A DNA stretch of 64,000 bases from Pseudolysinimonas sp051954455 (GCF_051954455.1 NZ_JBQCHS010000033.1:62001-126000), one strand, 5' to 3'. Positions 25,280 to 33,566 are shown, numbered from the stretch's first letter. Numbers and translations are program-made. Notes: generated from the letters alone by a model not told the origin.

Positions 25280-26199
25280 CAGACCGCCTCCTCCTGCTGC
25301 GGGAGCCGGTCGCCGTAGTGGCGTAGGAACAGCTCCTCGAGCGAGGGCGGCGTCGCGGTGAGCGTCGAGACCCCGGCAGCGGTCAGCGTCCCGAGTACGC
25401 CCTGCAGCCGATCGGTGTCGACGTCGAAGACGAGGGCCCCGGCCTCCTGCTGCAGGTCGTGGACGCCGTCGAGGTGCGCGATCGCGGCGGCGTCCGCGGC
25501 GGTCGTGACGCGGATGCTCGTGCGCGTGAGGTGGCGCAGCTCGGCGAGGGTCCCGGACTCGACGGCCTTCCCGGCGCGGACGATCGTGACGCGCTCGCAC
25601 AGTTGCTCGACCTCGCTGAGGATGTGGCTCGAGAGCAGCACGGTCGCGCCGTCGGCGGCGACGCGGCGCACCTCGGCCTGGAACACCGACTCCATCACCG
25701 GGTCGAGCCCGCTCGTCGGCTCGTCGAGGATGTAGAGCCTCGCGGGCCGGGCGAAGGCGGCGACGAGCGCGACCTTCTGCCGGTTGCCCTTCGAGTAGCC
25801 GCGGCCCTTCTTCCTCGGATCCAGCTCGAAGTCGTCGAGGAGCCGCGCGCGGAGGGCGGGGTCGGCTCCCCCGCGCATCCCGGTCAGCAGATCGATGGTC
25901 TCGCCGCCGGAGAGGTTCGGCCAGAGGGCGACGTCGCCGGGCACGTAGGCGACGTCGCGGTGGATCGCGACCGCGTCGCGCCACGGGTCGCGGCCGAGCA
26001 CCGACGCACGACCGTCCCGTGCCCGCAGCAGCCCGAGCAGCACCCGGATCGTCGTCGACTTCCCGGCGCCGTTCGGCCCGAGGAATCCGTGCACCTCGCC
26101 CTCGGCCACCGTGATGTCGAGCCCGTCGAGGGCGCGGGTGCGGCCGAAGGTCTTGACGAGGCCGTCGGCCTCGATCGCGTTGGTCATGCCGGTGACCAT
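25279..26199 (-). CDS. ABC transporter ATP-binding protein
   Basis: A 306-residue ATPase. GPNGAGKSTT is Walker A, YSKGNRQKVALVAA is the signature region in the form usual for drug/antibiotic exporters, and LYILDEPTSGLDP is Walker B. The D-loop and switch His (TVLLSSHILSE) follow. The C-terminal 80 residues are the regulatory extension seen in DrrA-like proteins. I took the ATG at 26199, which a GAAAGAAG sequence precedes; a second ATG at 26187 would lose only four residues. It is the first gene of its operon and follows the operator palindrome. Confidence 0.92.
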   Translation of the reverse strand: MVTGMTNAIEADGLVKTFGRTRALDGLDITVAEGEVHGFLGPNGAGKSTTIRVLLGLLRARDGRASVLGRDPWRDAVAIHRDVAYVPGDVALWPNLSGGETIDLLTGMRGGADPALRARLLDDFELDPRKKGRGYSKGNRQKVALVAAFARPARLYILDEPTSGLDPVMESVFQAEVRRVAADGATVLLSSHILSEVEQLCERVTIVRAGKAVESGTLAELRHLTRTSIRVTTAADAAAIAHLDGVHDLQQEAGALVFDVDTDRLQGVLGTLTAAGVSTLTATPPSLEELFLRHYGDRLPQQEEAV

Positions 26200-26207
26200 A
26201 CGCTTCT

Positions 26208-26223
26208 TTCACGAAATCGTGAA
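26208..26223 (-). promoter_or_regulatory. Operator palindrome of the ABC exporter operon
   Basis: TTCACGA-AA-TCGTGAA is a perfect 7-bp inverted repeat just before the ATPase start. It lies in a locally AT-rich patch that also holds TATATT, a candidate -10 on the minus strand. This position suits autorepression by the operon's own MarR/GbsR-like regulator. Confidence 0.65.
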
Positions 26224-26234
26224 TATAGAAAACG

Positions 26235-27311
26235 TTAGGACCGGCCGCCGCTCGTCGCAGACGGCGCAGGCCCCGTCGTCGCCCCGTCGCGCAGCTCGCA
26301 GCGCAGCTCCACCGACTCGACGTGCTCCCCGCGGATCGCGGCGAGCACCGCGCGCCCGGCGGCGCGCCCCTTCGCCGCGATCGGCTGCGCCATGGTGGTC
26401 AGCGGACGCGTCAGCACGCCGTCGAGGCGGATGCCGTCGAAGCCGACGACGCTGAGCTCCTCCGGGATCCCGACGCCGAGCTCGTCCGCGGCGAGCACCA
26501 CCCCCGCGGCCAGCAGGTCGCTCTGCGCGAGGATCGCGGTGGGGCGGTCGCCGGCGGCGACGTCGAGCAGAGCGCGGCCGGCCCGCAGCCCCTCGTCGAC
26601 CGAGCTCGCCCCCGCCGAGACGCCGCCCGCGGCCGGAAACACCTCGCGCACGCCCGCGAGCCGCTCCCGCACGACGTGCGCCGAGCCGGCCGCCTCCCGC
26701 TCGGGGCTCAACGGTCCGCGCACGTGCGCCGACTCGAGCGGCAGCGTCACGACCGCGACGCGCTCGTGACCGAGGTCGGCCAGGAGCCGCGCCGCCGTCG
26801 CGCTGGAGGCCCGGTTGTCGAGGTCGATCGCCGCCACCCCATCGAGCGGCTCGGTCTCGACGCCGATCATCGGCACGCCGCGTCGCCGCAACGACGCCAC
26901 GGGGTCGGAGACGGTCGTGCTGCAGCCGAGCAGCACCGCGACGTCGAGCGCCGCCTCGCCCGGATCCAGCCCGCCGACGCCGGCCATCGGCAGGACGAGC
27001 AGTCCGAGCCGCTCGTCGCCGAGCTCCTCGCCGAGCGCGTCGATGAGCGCGAGATTGACGGGATCGCGGAACGCGTCGACCAGCTTGTCCTCGGTCACGA
27101 GGCCGATCACCCCCGAGCGCCCGCGGCGGAGGGAACGCGCCGTCGGATCCGGCCCCCCGTAGTCGAGGTCGGCCGCCGCCTCGAGCACCCGCGCCCGCGT
27201 CGCCTCGGCGACCGGGCCCGCCCCGCTGAAGACGAGCGACGCCGTCGACACCGACACGCCCGCCCGCCGCGCGACCGCGGAGAGCGTGGGTCGGGTTGCC
27301 CGCGCATCCAT
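26235..27311 (-). CDS. LacI-family transcriptional regulator
   Basis: A 358-residue repressor. The helix-turn-helix is LSAVARRAGVSVSTASLVFS, with the hinge helix at about residues 50-60, followed by a periplasmic-binding-protein-like effector domain (GVIGLVTED, ILAQSDLLAAGVVLAADELG, LSVVGFDGIRLDG). Family members bind sugars or nucleosides. It is divergent from an MFS transporter, with two LacI-type operators in the 83-bp gap, so it very probably represses that transporter and itself. The effector is unknown. Confidence 0.92.
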   Translation of the reverse strand: MDARATRPTLSAVARRAGVSVSTASLVFSGAGPVAEATRARVLEAAADLDYGGPDPTARSLRRGRSGVIGLVTEDKLVDAFRDPVNLALIDALGEELGDERLGLLVLPMAGVGGLDPGEAALDVAVLLGCSTTVSDPVASLRRRGVPMIGVETEPLDGVAAIDLDNRASSATAARLLADLGHERVAVVTLPLESAHVRGPLSPEREAAGSAHVVRERLAGVREVFPAAGGVSAGASSVDEGLRAGRALLDVAAGDRPTAILAQSDLLAAGVVLAADELGVGIPEELSVVGFDGIRLDGVLTRPLTTMAQPIAAKGRAAGRAVLAAIRGEHVESVELRCELRDGATTGPAPSATSGGRS

Positions 27312-27319
27312 GGCTGGAT

Positions 27320-27325
27320 ACGCTA
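27320..27325 (-). promoter_or_regulatory. -10 box for the lacI-type gene
   Basis: TAGCGT on the minus strand lies 8 bases before the ATG at 27311, next to operator 1, so repressor binding would block it. Confidence 0.4.
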
Positions 27326-27326
27326 C

Positions 27327-27355
27327 TCGAAACGATTCGAGTCGAATCGATTCGA
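27327..27355. promoter_or_regulatory. Tandem LacI-type operators
   Basis: TCGAATCGATTCGA (27342-27355) is a perfect 14-bp palindrome with the central CG typical of LacI-family sites. TCGAAACGATTCGA (27327-27340) is the same site with one mismatch. The centres are 15 bp apart, in the gap between the regulator and the MFS gene. Confidence 0.8.
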
Positions 27356-27394
27356 TCGCCGAAATCCTTCCCCTACGACTGCAAGGATCACGCC

Positions 27395-28612
27395 GTGTCC
27401 GCTGCCGCGATGACGACGACCCGCGACCCCCGCGTGCGCGCCTGGCGCACCGCCGTCTTCGCGATCTTCGCCGTGAACGGCCTGGGGCTCGCCTCGGTCA
27501 TCTCCCGGGCCCCGACGCTCCGCGCCGACCTCGGCATCTCGGTGTCGCAGATGGGCGTGCTCATCGTCGCCGGCTCACTCGGCGCGATCCTCGGCCTCCT
27601 CCTCTCGAGCCACCTCGTGCACTGGCTCGGCGGGCGTCGGACGATCCTCATCACGCTGGCGGGATGCGGTATCGCCGTCGTCGGGATCGGCCTCGGCGCC
27701 GAACTGGGCTCCTACGGCGTCGCGTGGGGCTTCCTCGCCCTGTACGGCGCCTGCAGCTCGATCTGCGACGTCGCGATGAACGTGGAGGGCACGGGCGTCG
27801 AGCGGGCGAGCGGGAAGGCGATCATGCCGTGGTTCCACGCGTCCTGGAGCCTCGGCTCGGTCGTGAGCGCCGGCGTCGGCTCGATCGCCGCGTTCGCCCG
27901 CATCCCGCCGCTCGTGCACTTCGGTCTCATCGGCGTGGTCATCGTCGTCGGCGCGGTCGTCACCACGCGCTTCGTCCCCGACCTCGAGGCCCAGACCGAG
28001 GCGGAGCCGCGCCTCACCTTCCGCGAGCGCATGTCGGTGTGGGCGGAGCCGCGCACGCTCCTCATCGGCCTCATCATGCTCGGGATGGCGTTCGCCGAGG
28101 GGTCCGCGAACGACTGGCTCGCGATCGGCTTCCACGACGACCGGCACGTGACCGACGGCCAGGCCGCGCTCGCGTTCGGCGCCTTCGCGACGGCGATGAC
28201 GATCGGGCGGATCGTCGGCGTCCCGCTCCTCAACCGCTTCGGCCGCGTGGCGGTGCTGCGCGGCGCGGCGATTTCGGCGCTCGTCGGGCTCGCGGTGGTG
28301 ATCCTCGTGCCGGATCCGCTGATCGGCGGGATCGGCGTCGTGCTCTGGGGCCTCGGGGCGTCGCTCGGCTTCCCGGTCGGCATGTCGGCGGCCGGCGACG
28401 AGCCCGCCAAGGCGACCGCCCGGGTGAGCGCGGTCGCGACCCTGGCCTACGCCGCGTTCCTCATCGGACCCCCGGTCATCGGCTTCGTGGGTCAGCACAC
28501 CGGCGTGCTGACCGCGCTGTGGATCGTGTTCGGGCTGATCGTCGCGGCGGCCGTCGCGATCCCCGCGGCCCGGCCTCCGCGGCGGGCGGATGCGGTCGCG
28601 GACCGCTCCTAG
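27395..28612 (+). CDS. MFS transporter, LacI-controlled
   Basis: A 405-residue major facilitator protein with about 12 helices. The first helices include FAIFAVNGLGLASVISRAP, and the loop between helices 2 and 3 has HLVHWLGGRRTI, the MFS motif A position. It resembles the YbjJ/FucP-like bacterial group. The GTG at 27395 was chosen because AAGGA lies 8 bases upstream; the ATG at 27410 is an alternative. Position opposite a LacI regulator suggests uptake or export of a sugar-like compound. Confidence 0.85.
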   Translation: MSAAAMTTTRDPRVRAWRTAVFAIFAVNGLGLASVISRAPTLRADLGISVSQMGVLIVAGSLGAILGLLLSSHLVHWLGGRRTILITLAGCGIAVVGIGLGAELGSYGVAWGFLALYGACSSICDVAMNVEGTGVERASGKAIMPWFHASWSLGSVVSAGVGSIAAFARIPPLVHFGLIGVVIVVGAVVTTRFVPDLEAQTEAEPRLTFRERMSVWAEPRTLLIGLIMLGMAFAEGSANDWLAIGFHDDRHVTDGQAALAFGAFATAMTIGRIVGVPLLNRFGRVAVLRGAAISALVGLAVVILVPDPLIGGIGVVLWGLGASLGFPVGMSAAGDEPAKATARVSAVATLAYAAFLIGPPVIGFVGQHTGVLTALWIVFGLIVAAAVAIPAARPPRRADAVADRS

Positions 28613-28615
28613 ACT
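28610..28615 (+). promoter_or_regulatory. -10 box, leaderless-type, for nucS
   Basis: TAGACT, which overlaps the MFS stop codon, is 6 bases before the GTG at 28622. Confidence 0.5.
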
Positions 28616-28621
28616 CGCGGG

Positions 28622-29317
28622 GTGCGTCTCGTCATCGCGAAGTGCTCCGTCGACTACGCGGGGCGGCTGTCGGCGCACCTCCCGCTCGCGACGCGGCTGC
28701 TCGTGCTGAAGGGCGACGGATCGGTGCTCGTGCACTCCGACTCCCTCAGCTACAAGCCGCTCAACTGGATGAGCCCGCCGGCGACGCTCGCCGTCGAGGA
28801 GGTCGACGAGGACCTCGCCGCGGTCGGGGTCGCCGAGGTCTGGCGCGTGACCCACGCGAAGACGGCCGACATGCTCGTCATCTCGATCCACGAGATCCTG
28901 CACGACTCCTCGCACGAGCTCGGCGTCGACCCGGGCCTGCAGAAGTCGGGCGTCGAGGACGACTTGCAGCGGCTGCTCGCCGAGCAGATCGAGCTGCTCG
29001 GCGAGGGCCACACGCTCGTGCGGCGTGAGTACATGACGGCGATCGGACCGGTCGACATCCTCGCGCGCGACGCGGCGGGCCGATCGGTCGCGGTCGAGAT
29101 CAAGCGGCGCGGCGACATCGACGGCGTGGAACAGCTGACCCGCTATCTCGAGCTCATGAACCGCGATCCGCTTCTCGCCCCCGTCACCGGGGTGTTCGCC
29201 GCCCGGGAGATCAAGCCGCAGGCGCGCACCCTCGCCGAGGACCGCGGCATCCGCTGCCTGCTGCTCGACTACGACGCGATGCGCGGGGTCGACACCGGGC
29301 ACGCCCGGCTGTTCTGA
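28622..29317 (+). CDS. nucS: Mismatch-specific endonuclease NucS/EndoMS
   Basis: A 231-residue endonuclease that cuts both strands at mismatched bases and provides non-canonical mismatch repair in actinobacteria lacking MutS/MutL. The N-terminal DNA-binding domain begins MRLVIAKCSVDYAGRLSAHL. The nuclease core has GPVDIL and VAVEIKRRGDIDG, the Asp-Glu-Lys catalytic set. The protein ends HARLF, resembling the beta-clamp-binding tail known in this family. The GTG start is leaderless-type. The HAD gene overlaps its stop (TGATG). Confidence 0.95.
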   Translation: MRLVIAKCSVDYAGRLSAHLPLATRLLVLKGDGSVLVHSDSLSYKPLNWMSPPATLAVEEVDEDLAAVGVAEVWRVTHAKTADMLVISIHEILHDSSHELGVDPGLQKSGVEDDLQRLLAEQIELLGEGHTLVRREYMTAIGPVDILARDAAGRSVAVEIKRRGDIDGVEQLTRYLELMNRDPLLAPVTGVFAAREIKPQARTLAEDRGIRCLLLDYDAMRGVDTGHARLF

Positions 29318-29979
29318 TGCGCTACTCCGCGATCCTCTGGGATCTCGACGGCACCATCGTCGACTCGGCGCCCGGCATCACGGCGACCCTCGCGTGGACC
29401 TTCGAGCGGCTCGGGATGCCGATCCCGTCGCCGACGGAGATGCTCGCCTGGGTGGGGCCGCCGCTGCTCGACGCGTTCCGCGAGCTCGCGGGGCTCGACG
29501 AGACCGACGCGCGGGCCGCGCTCGCGCTCTACCGGGAGCGCTACCGCGCGGTCGGCGTCTTCGAGGCGACCCCGTACCCGGGCGTGCCGGAGCTGCTGCG
29601 CGAGCTGCACGCGGACGGCGTGCCCACCTCCCTCGCGACGTCGAAGCCCGAGTCGCTCGCACGCGCGATCCTGGGGCGTGAGGGCCTGCTCGACGAGATC
29701 GACGTCATCACGGGCGCGAGCGAGGACGAGCGTCGGAGCGCCAAGGCGGACGTCGTGGCGCTCGCGCTCGAGCGGCTGCGGGAGCACGGGGCCGACACGA
29801 GCCGACCGGTGCTGATCGGCGACCGGCACCACGATGTCGAGGGCGCCGCGGCGAACGGGGTGCCGACGATCGTCGTGGCGTGGGGGTACGGGGCGCCGGA
29901 GGAGTCGGCGGGGGCGATCGCGATCGCGCAGGACGTGGACGACCTCGGCCGCGAACTCGCCTTCACGCGGGTCGAGTAG
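29317..29979 (+). CDS. HAD-superfamily phosphatase (phosphoglycolate-phosphatase-like)
   Basis: A 220-residue haloacid-dehalogenase-type hydrolase. Motif I is DLDGTIVDS, motif II is TSKPES, and motifs III/IV are the Lys region and GDRHHDVEGA. The helical cap between residues 20 and 85 is of the Gph class. Likely substrates are small phosphorylated metabolites. It starts at the nucS stop and is presumably cotranscribed. Its last three codons and stop lie inside a long inverted repeat shared with the convergent gene. Confidence 0.88.
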   Translation: MRYSAILWDLDGTIVDSAPGITATLAWTFERLGMPIPSPTEMLAWVGPPLLDAFRELAGLDETDARAALALYRERYRAVGVFEATPYPGVPELLRELHADGVPTSLATSKPESLARAILGREGLLDEIDVITGASEDERRSAKADVVALALERLREHGADTSRPVLIGDRHHDVEGAAANGVPTIVVAWGYGAPEESAGAIAIAQDVDDLGRELAFTRVE

Positions 29980-30056
29980 CCGCGCAGCGGCGTATCGAGA
30001 CCCTCGAGCCCGCGCATCCGGGGTCTCGATACGCGCCGTCGGCGCTACTCGACCCG
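29968..30056. repeat. 89-bp inverted repeat containing both stop codons of convergent genes
   Basis: The outer arms CGGGTCGAGTAGC (29968-29980) and GCTACTCGACCCG (30044-30056) are perfect inverses, as are the inner arms GCGTATCGAGACCC (29990-30003) and GGGTCTCGATACGC (30021-30034); 17 bp form the loop. Both genes read CGG-GTC-GAG-TAG in the outer arm, giving each an identical Arg-Val-Glu-stop ending. It probably acts as a bidirectional terminator and resembles a dispersed palindromic element. Confidence 0.85.
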
Positions 30057-30914
30057 ATGCGCGATACGGGCGACCGCGTCGAGATAGCCGATGAAGTCGT
30101 CCTCGGACGCGCGGGACTGCAGCAGCACCGTCGTCGCGCCCGCGTCGAGCATCGACCGCACGGTCGCCTCGATCTCGTCGTCGGAGCCCGTCGCGGCGAA
30201 CCGGCGCTCGCCCTCGAGGTGCCAGTGGTCGAACTCGGCCTCCATGCGCTCCGCCGCGTCCTCGCCGAACTCCGCCATGAGGAAGAGCACGACCTCGTGC
30301 TCCCCGTCGCGACCAGCGTCCCGGCGCGCAACCGCGATCGATGCGACCGTGTCGCGCACCATGCCGGCGCTCGTGCCGGCCGTGAGCACGGTCCCGTCCG
30401 CGACCTCGCCGGTCAGCGCGATCGTCTTCGGCCCCTCCCCCGCGGCGAGCACCGGCACCCGCCCGCGCGGCGGCCAGTCGAGCCGTACCCCGTCGAGGTG
30501 CACGTAGCGGCCGTCGACGCTCAGCTCCTCGCCCGCGAGCAGACCGCGCAGCGCGGGCACGTACTCGCGCATGAGGGTGAGCGGCGACGCCACCCGGCGG
30601 CCGACCTGCCCCATCCAGTCGAGCACGCCGTGCCCGACGCCGAAGCGGGCGCGCCCCGGGAACATCCGCTCGATCGTCGCCATCTCCATCGCGAGGATCG
30701 CGACATTGCGCAGCGGCATCGGCAGGATCCCGACCCCAATCGTGATCCGCTCGGTCGCGGCGAGCGCGGCGACGACGGAGGCGATGCCGGACTCCTTGAA
30801 GCAGTCCTCGAAGACCCAGAGCTCCCGGATGCCGACGCGTTCGGCGTGCTGCGCGGCGGCGCGCAGCTGCTCGGGCGGGAAGGAGGGCTGGAAGATGACG
30901 CCGAGGGTGGGCAT
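30045..30914 (-). CDS. LLM-class flavin-dependent oxidoreductase
   Basis: A 289-residue bacterial-luciferase-like TIM-barrel oxidoreductase using FMN or F420. ELWVFEDCFKESGIASVVAA, RITIGVGILPMPLRN and FPGRARFGVGHGVLDWMGQV are typical barrel segments; the last resembles F420-dependent members. The substrate is unknown. The ATG at 30914 has CAGACT 6 bases upstream as a weak -10. It ends inside the inverted repeat shared with the HAD gene. It lies 32 bp downstream of the polyketide operon on the same strand and could be its last gene. Confidence 0.85.
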   Translation of the reverse strand: MPTLGVIFQPSFPPEQLRAAAQHAERVGIRELWVFEDCFKESGIASVVAALAATERITIGVGILPMPLRNVAILAMEMATIERMFPGRARFGVGHGVLDWMGQVGRRVASPLTLMREYVPALRGLLAGEELSVDGRYVHLDGVRLDWPPRGRVPVLAAGEGPKTIALTGEVADGTVLTAGTSAGMVRDTVASIAVARRDAGRDGEHEVVLFLMAEFGEDAAERMEAEFDHWHLEGERRFAATGSDDEIEATVRSMLDAGATTVLLQSRASEDDFIGYLDAVARIAHRVE

Positions 30915-30946
30915 GGGTCCAGTCTGCCGCCCGTCACCGACGCGGT

Positions 30947-31966
30947 TCAGCGGGCGATGCGCTCCACCGCGCCGTGGAAGAGGAACGGGGCGGTGCGCGC
31001 GAGCGGCACGACGAGCGGCTGCGCGGGGGATGCGGCGAGCGCCGCCAGCGGCGCGGTCAGCATCCGGAACTCCCGCGTCACGCGTCGCCACGCGCGCTCG
31101 TACGACCCGGGATCGCCGGCCGCGAGCGCCGCGATCGCGACCCGCGCCTGCGCGAGCCCGATGCGGATCCCCTCGCCCGTCAGCGCGTCGACGTACCCGG
31201 AGGCGTCGCCCACGAGCAGCACCCGGCCCGCCACCCGCGACCGGCGGCGCTGGCGGAACGGCCCGGCTCCCCGGAGCTCGCTCCGCGGTGCGGCGCCGTC
31301 GACCCGCGCGGCGAGCCCCGGCACGGCCGCGAGCGCGTCGTCGAAGCGCACGCCGCGACGCGCGAGGAGCGCGATGCCGATCCCGTCGTCCGCGGTCGGG
31401 GTCACGTACAGCTCCCCGAGCGGTGTCCAGTGCACCTCGATGAGGTCCGTCCACGGGGCGAGATCGTAGTGGCGGCGCTGGCCGTAGCGCCGGCGTGCGG
31501 TCGGAGCGCCGCGGTCGAGGCCGACGAGCCCCGCGACCGTCGAATGCAGCCCGTCCGCGGCGATCAGCCAATCCGCCCGGATGCCCGCGGCCTCGACGCC
31601 GTCGGCGTCCTGCACCACCGACTCCACCCGTCCGAGCGTCGTCCGCACGCCGAGCTCCGCGGCCCGCGCGCGCAGCGCTCCGTGCAGCTCCAGCCGTCGC
31701 ACCCCGAGCGCGGAGCCCCGCCGGAAGCGGTGCGTGACCGCGCGCCGGGCGTCGCGGTACTGGACCCCGAGCAGCGGGAACCCGCGCGGGTCGACGCCGA
31801 GCCGGGCGAGCGCCGGGAGCGCGCCCGGCATGAGCCCCTCGCCGCAGGCCTTGTCGATCACGCCCGAGCGCGGTTCGACGACCGTGGCCTCGAACCCGGC
31901 CAGCCGTGCCTCGATCGCCGTCGCGAGCCCGACCGGCCCGCCGCCGGCGACGAGGACGTGGGTCAC
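30947..31966 (-). CDS. FAD-dependent monooxygenase of the type III PKS operon (SrsC-like)
   Basis: A 339-residue flavoprotein of the geranylgeranyl-reductase/aromatic hydroxylase fold. VLVAGGGPVGLATAIEARL is the FAD Rossmann loop, DWLIAADGLHSTVAGLVGL is the DG motif, and VLLVGDASGYVDALTGEG is the second FAD motif. The GTG overlaps the methyltransferase stop (GTGA), placing it third in a synthase-methyltransferase-hydroxylase operon. In the Streptomyces griseus srsABC operon the matching enzyme hydroxylates alkylresorcinols on the way to alkylquinones; the same role is inferred here. Confidence 0.85.
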   Translation of the reverse strand: MTHVLVAGGGPVGLATAIEARLAGFEATVVEPRSGVIDKACGEGLMPGALPALARLGVDPRGFPLLGVQYRDARRAVTHRFRRGSALGVRRLELHGALRARAAELGVRTTLGRVESVVQDADGVEAAGIRADWLIAADGLHSTVAGLVGLDRGAPTARRRYGQRRHYDLAPWTDLIEVHWTPLGELYVTPTADDGIGIALLARRGVRFDDALAAVPGLAARVDGAAPRSELRGAGPFRQRRRSRVAGRVLLVGDASGYVDALTGEGIRIGLAQARVAIAALAAGDPGSYERAWRRVTREFRMLTAPLAALAASPAQPLVVPLARTAPFLFHGAVERIAR

Positions 31967-32502
31967 GCCGGCACCCCCTCCGCGGCCGACCGCAGCGCGC
32001 GGTCCTCGGCCGGGATGCGGAACCCGAGCAGCAGGATCGCGTTGAGCACCGTGAAGACGAGCGCCGTGATCCACGCCGTGTGCACGAGCGGCAGCGCGAT
32101 GCCCTCGATCGCCACGATGACGTAGTTGGGATGCCGCAACCACCCGACCCGGTACGGCCCCCGCGCGACCGGCGCGAGCCCGGGGACGACGATGACCCGG
32201 GTGTTCCAGCGGGGTCCGAGCGTCGCGATGATCCACCACCGCCCCGCCTGGCAGAGCAGCGCGACGACGAGCATGGGCCAGCCGAGCGCCGGGAGGAACG
32301 GCCGCTCGAGCAACCACACCTCCGCGATCGCGCCGACGAGGAGCCCGACGTGCAGGGGCACCATCCAGGCCATCTGCCGCCGGGCGTGCTCGACGCCGCC
32401 GCGCGCGAACGACCAGGCGGCGTTCCGTCGGGACACCACCATCTCGACGATGCGCTCCCCGCCGGTCAGCAGGATCAGCGCGGTGAAGAGGATCGCGCTC
32501 AC
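31963..32502 (-). CDS. Isoprenylcysteine-methyltransferase-family membrane protein (SrsB-like)
   Basis: A 179-residue membrane protein with about five helices. RVGWLRHPNYVIVAIEGIAL near residues 125-150 is the ICMT-family S-adenosylmethionine-binding region, with the RHPxY core. The start GTG overlaps the polyketide synthase stop. Proteins of this kind next to type III polyketide synthases O-methylate phenolic lipids, as SrsB does in S. griseus. Membrane location fits a lipid-like substrate. Confidence 0.82.
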   Translation of the reverse strand: MSAILFTALILLTGGERIVEMVVSRRNAAWSFARGGVEHARRQMAWMVPLHVGLLVGAIAEVWLLERPFLPALGWPMLVVALLCQAGRWWIIATLGPRWNTRVIVVPGLAPVARGPYRVGWLRHPNYVIVAIEGIALPLVHTAWITALVFTVLNAILLLGFRIPAEDRALRSAAEGVPA

Positions 32503-33560
32503 GCCGCCCACCGCAGCAGCACGTACTCGCTCGTGACGCCCGGTCCGAGCGCGAACAGCATCCCGTGGGTCCCCTCCGGCTGATCCATCACGTCGGCGAG
32601 CACATGCAGCACGGACGACGACGAGAGGTTGCCGACGGCGTCGAGCGAGCGCCAGCTCGGCTCGAGGTCCGCTCGCCGCAGCCGCAGCCCCTTCTCGAAC
32701 GCCTCGAGCACTCGCGGGCCGCCGGGATGCGCGATCCAGGTCCCGATGTCCGCGCCGACCATGCCGTGCTCGGCGAGGAGCCGGTCGACATCGCCGCCGA
32801 TGTTCGCGTCGATGGTCTGCGCGACCTCCGCGGTCAGCACGATCCGGAACCCGGTGCCGCCGATGTCCCAGCCGATGACGCTCTCGCTGTCGGGGTAGAG
32901 CGCGCTGCGGGTGTCGACAATCTCGGGTCCGGGCAGGCCGAGCGCCTCGGCCCGCCGCTCCCCCGCGACGACGACCGCCGCCGCGCCGTCGCCGAACAGC
33001 CCGCTCGCGACGAAGTTCGCCGTGGAGTCGTCGTCGCGCTGCAGGGTCAGCGAGCACAGTTCCACCGAGAGCAGCACCGCGATGTCGTCGGGATGCCCGA
33101 GCAGGTAGTCGTGCACGCGTGCGATCCCGGCGGCGCCGGCCACGCACCCGAGGCCGAACGAGGGCATCCGCTTGACGTCGGGTCGGAGTCCGATCACCGG
33201 CACGAGCCGCGCGTCGATCGAGGGCGCCCCGATGCCCGTCACCGACGTGAAGAGCAGATGGTCGACGTCCGTCGGCCGGAGCCCGGCGGCATCGAGCGCG
33301 GACGTCACGGCGCGTGCGGCGAGCGCCGTCCCCTCCCGCAGCCAGAGGTCGTTGGCCTCCTCGAACCCGTGCAGATCGCGGTAGCGCTCGAGCGGCAGCA
33401 CCAGATGCCGATGACCGATGCCGCTGGCGGCATGAAAGCGGGAGAGCAACGCCAGCCGGGTCGCGTCGTGCGTGATCAGCGAGCCGATCTCGGCGGCGAT
33501 CTCGGCCTGGGTGTAGGCGTGTTCCGGGAGCGCGGGGGCGACCGCCACGATGCGCGACAT
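32499..33560 (-). CDS. Type III polyketide synthase (SrsA-like, alkylresorcinol or alkylpyrone type)
   Basis: A 353-residue chalcone-synthase-superfamily enzyme. The catalytic triad is visible as Cys139 in FGLGCVAGAAG, His278 in WIAHPGGPRV and Asn311 in AVGNLSSSS. The length is normal. Such enzymes extend a starter acyl-CoA, often a long-chain one, with malonyl-CoA units and cyclise the chain. The methyltransferase and FAD monooxygenase directly downstream reproduce the gene content of the S. griseus srs operon, which makes methylated phenolic lipids in the membrane. The ATG has TACGTT 6 bases upstream, so the operon starts here. Confidence 0.92.
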   Translation of the reverse strand: MSRIVAVAPALPEHAYTQAEIAAEIGSLITHDATRLALLSRFHAASGIGHRHLVLPLERYRDLHGFEEANDLWLREGTALAARAVTSALDAAGLRPTDVDHLLFTSVTGIGAPSIDARLVPVIGLRPDVKRMPSFGLGCVAGAAGIARVHDYLLGHPDDIAVLLSVELCSLTLQRDDDSTANFVASGLFGDGAAAVVVAGERRAEALGLPGPEIVDTRSALYPDSESVIGWDIGGTGFRIVLTAEVAQTIDANIGGDVDRLLAEHGMVGADIGTWIAHPGGPRVLEAFEKGLRLRRADLEPSWRSLDAVGNLSSSSVLHVLADVMDQPEGTHGMLFALGPGVTSEYVLLRWAA

Positions 33561-33566
33561 TTCCGG

